DNA from: Bacillaceae bacterium JMAK1
GTDB taxonomy: Bacteria; Bacillota; Bacilli; Bacillales; Marinococcaceae
Assembly: GCA_012970285.1 (NCBI GenBank)
Contig: JIBW01000006.1
Coordinates: forward strand, 372,001 to 436,000
DNA: 64,000 nt
Reading direction: 5' to 3'
Below the pieces are notes generated by a model, which saw only the letters and a list, made by a program, of their open reading frames with translations, had not been told where the DNA came from and did no database searches. Position 1 is the stretch's first letter, and every line of letters begins with the position of its first letter. The position numbers and the translations under genes are program-made. This document shows positions 63,959 through 64,000 of the stretch, one piece after another.

Positions 63959-64000
63959 TTTGTCACCTCTTTAACTCTTGGATAATTGCGTTTGTCACGT

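Overview
The window reads as chromosomal DNA of a low-to-mid GC Bacillaceae, most likely an alkaliphile or haloalkaliphile. Ribosome-binding sites are strong (AGGAGG type), starts are often GTG or TTG, and there are cre, SAM-box and sigmaB-type signals. Genes resemble Bacillus families (iolS, scoAB, yxjG, Rap phosphatase, 3D-domain wall protein). Exported proteins and lipoproteins carry long Glu/Asp-rich stretches, as is usual in alkaliphiles. I see no rRNA, tRNA, insertion sequence, CRISPR array or prophage.

Layout. 1-9.9 kb: metabolic genes (end of a glycosyltransferase, MFS exporter, DoxX-like protein, iolS, acyl-CoA ligase, LysR), then a divergent ketone-body operon scoA-scoB-thiolase with a cre box, and a zinc alcohol dehydrogenase. 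10.1-11.4 kb: a Rap-type TPR regulator followed by a 35-codon Phr-like pheromone gene. 11.4-26.6 kb: one long minus-strand Tad/Flp pilus locus. It is read as DUF192, membrane protein, cpaB, tadZ, tadA, tadB, tadC, tadV, tadE, tadG, a tandem family of unknown proteins (two full copies and a remnant), a secreted protein with a 14-residue Gly/Pro repeat, flp, a 51-aa membrane protein, an EssB/YukC-like single-pass protein and a VWA lipoprotein. 27-36 kb: a solitary peptide-binding lipoprotein, then nikABCDE with a hydroxyacid dehydrogenase and a second-type prs apparently in the same transcription unit. 35.8-40.6 kb: a DJ-1/PfpI protein and a degenerate M50 protease homologue, each behind a sigmaB-like promoter, then a LysR gene, a SAM-riboswitch-controlled MetE-like gene and two tiny genes. 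41-48.7 kb: a 5'-nucleotidase lipoprotein, AraC-GNAT pair, HAD phosphatase and a phnDCEE transporter. 49-57.9 kb: a 3D-domain wall protein, Lrp plus a methionine gamma-lyase-like enzyme, a VOC-ssuACB sulfur-compound operon and gamma-glutamyltransferase. 58-64 kb: a CitA/CitB-type two-component system beside an SLC13-type dicarboxylate transporter, a GNAT protein and a haloacetate-dehalogenase-like hydrolase.

The least explained part is the 3' half of the Tad locus (11.4-18.9 kb). A standard pilus motor and pilin set is followed by genes that do not belong to the classical Tad set: an EssB-like protein (EssB is otherwise a type VII secretion component), a VWA lipoprotein, a collagen-like secreted protein with a hydrophobic glycine-rich C-terminal half, and an unknown duplicated cytosolic family. 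I infer that these may be a lineage-specific extension of the pilus or an export system using it. The Rap-Phr cassette lies directly beyond the end of the locus. Throughout the window, stop codons tend to lie inside terminator hairpins.
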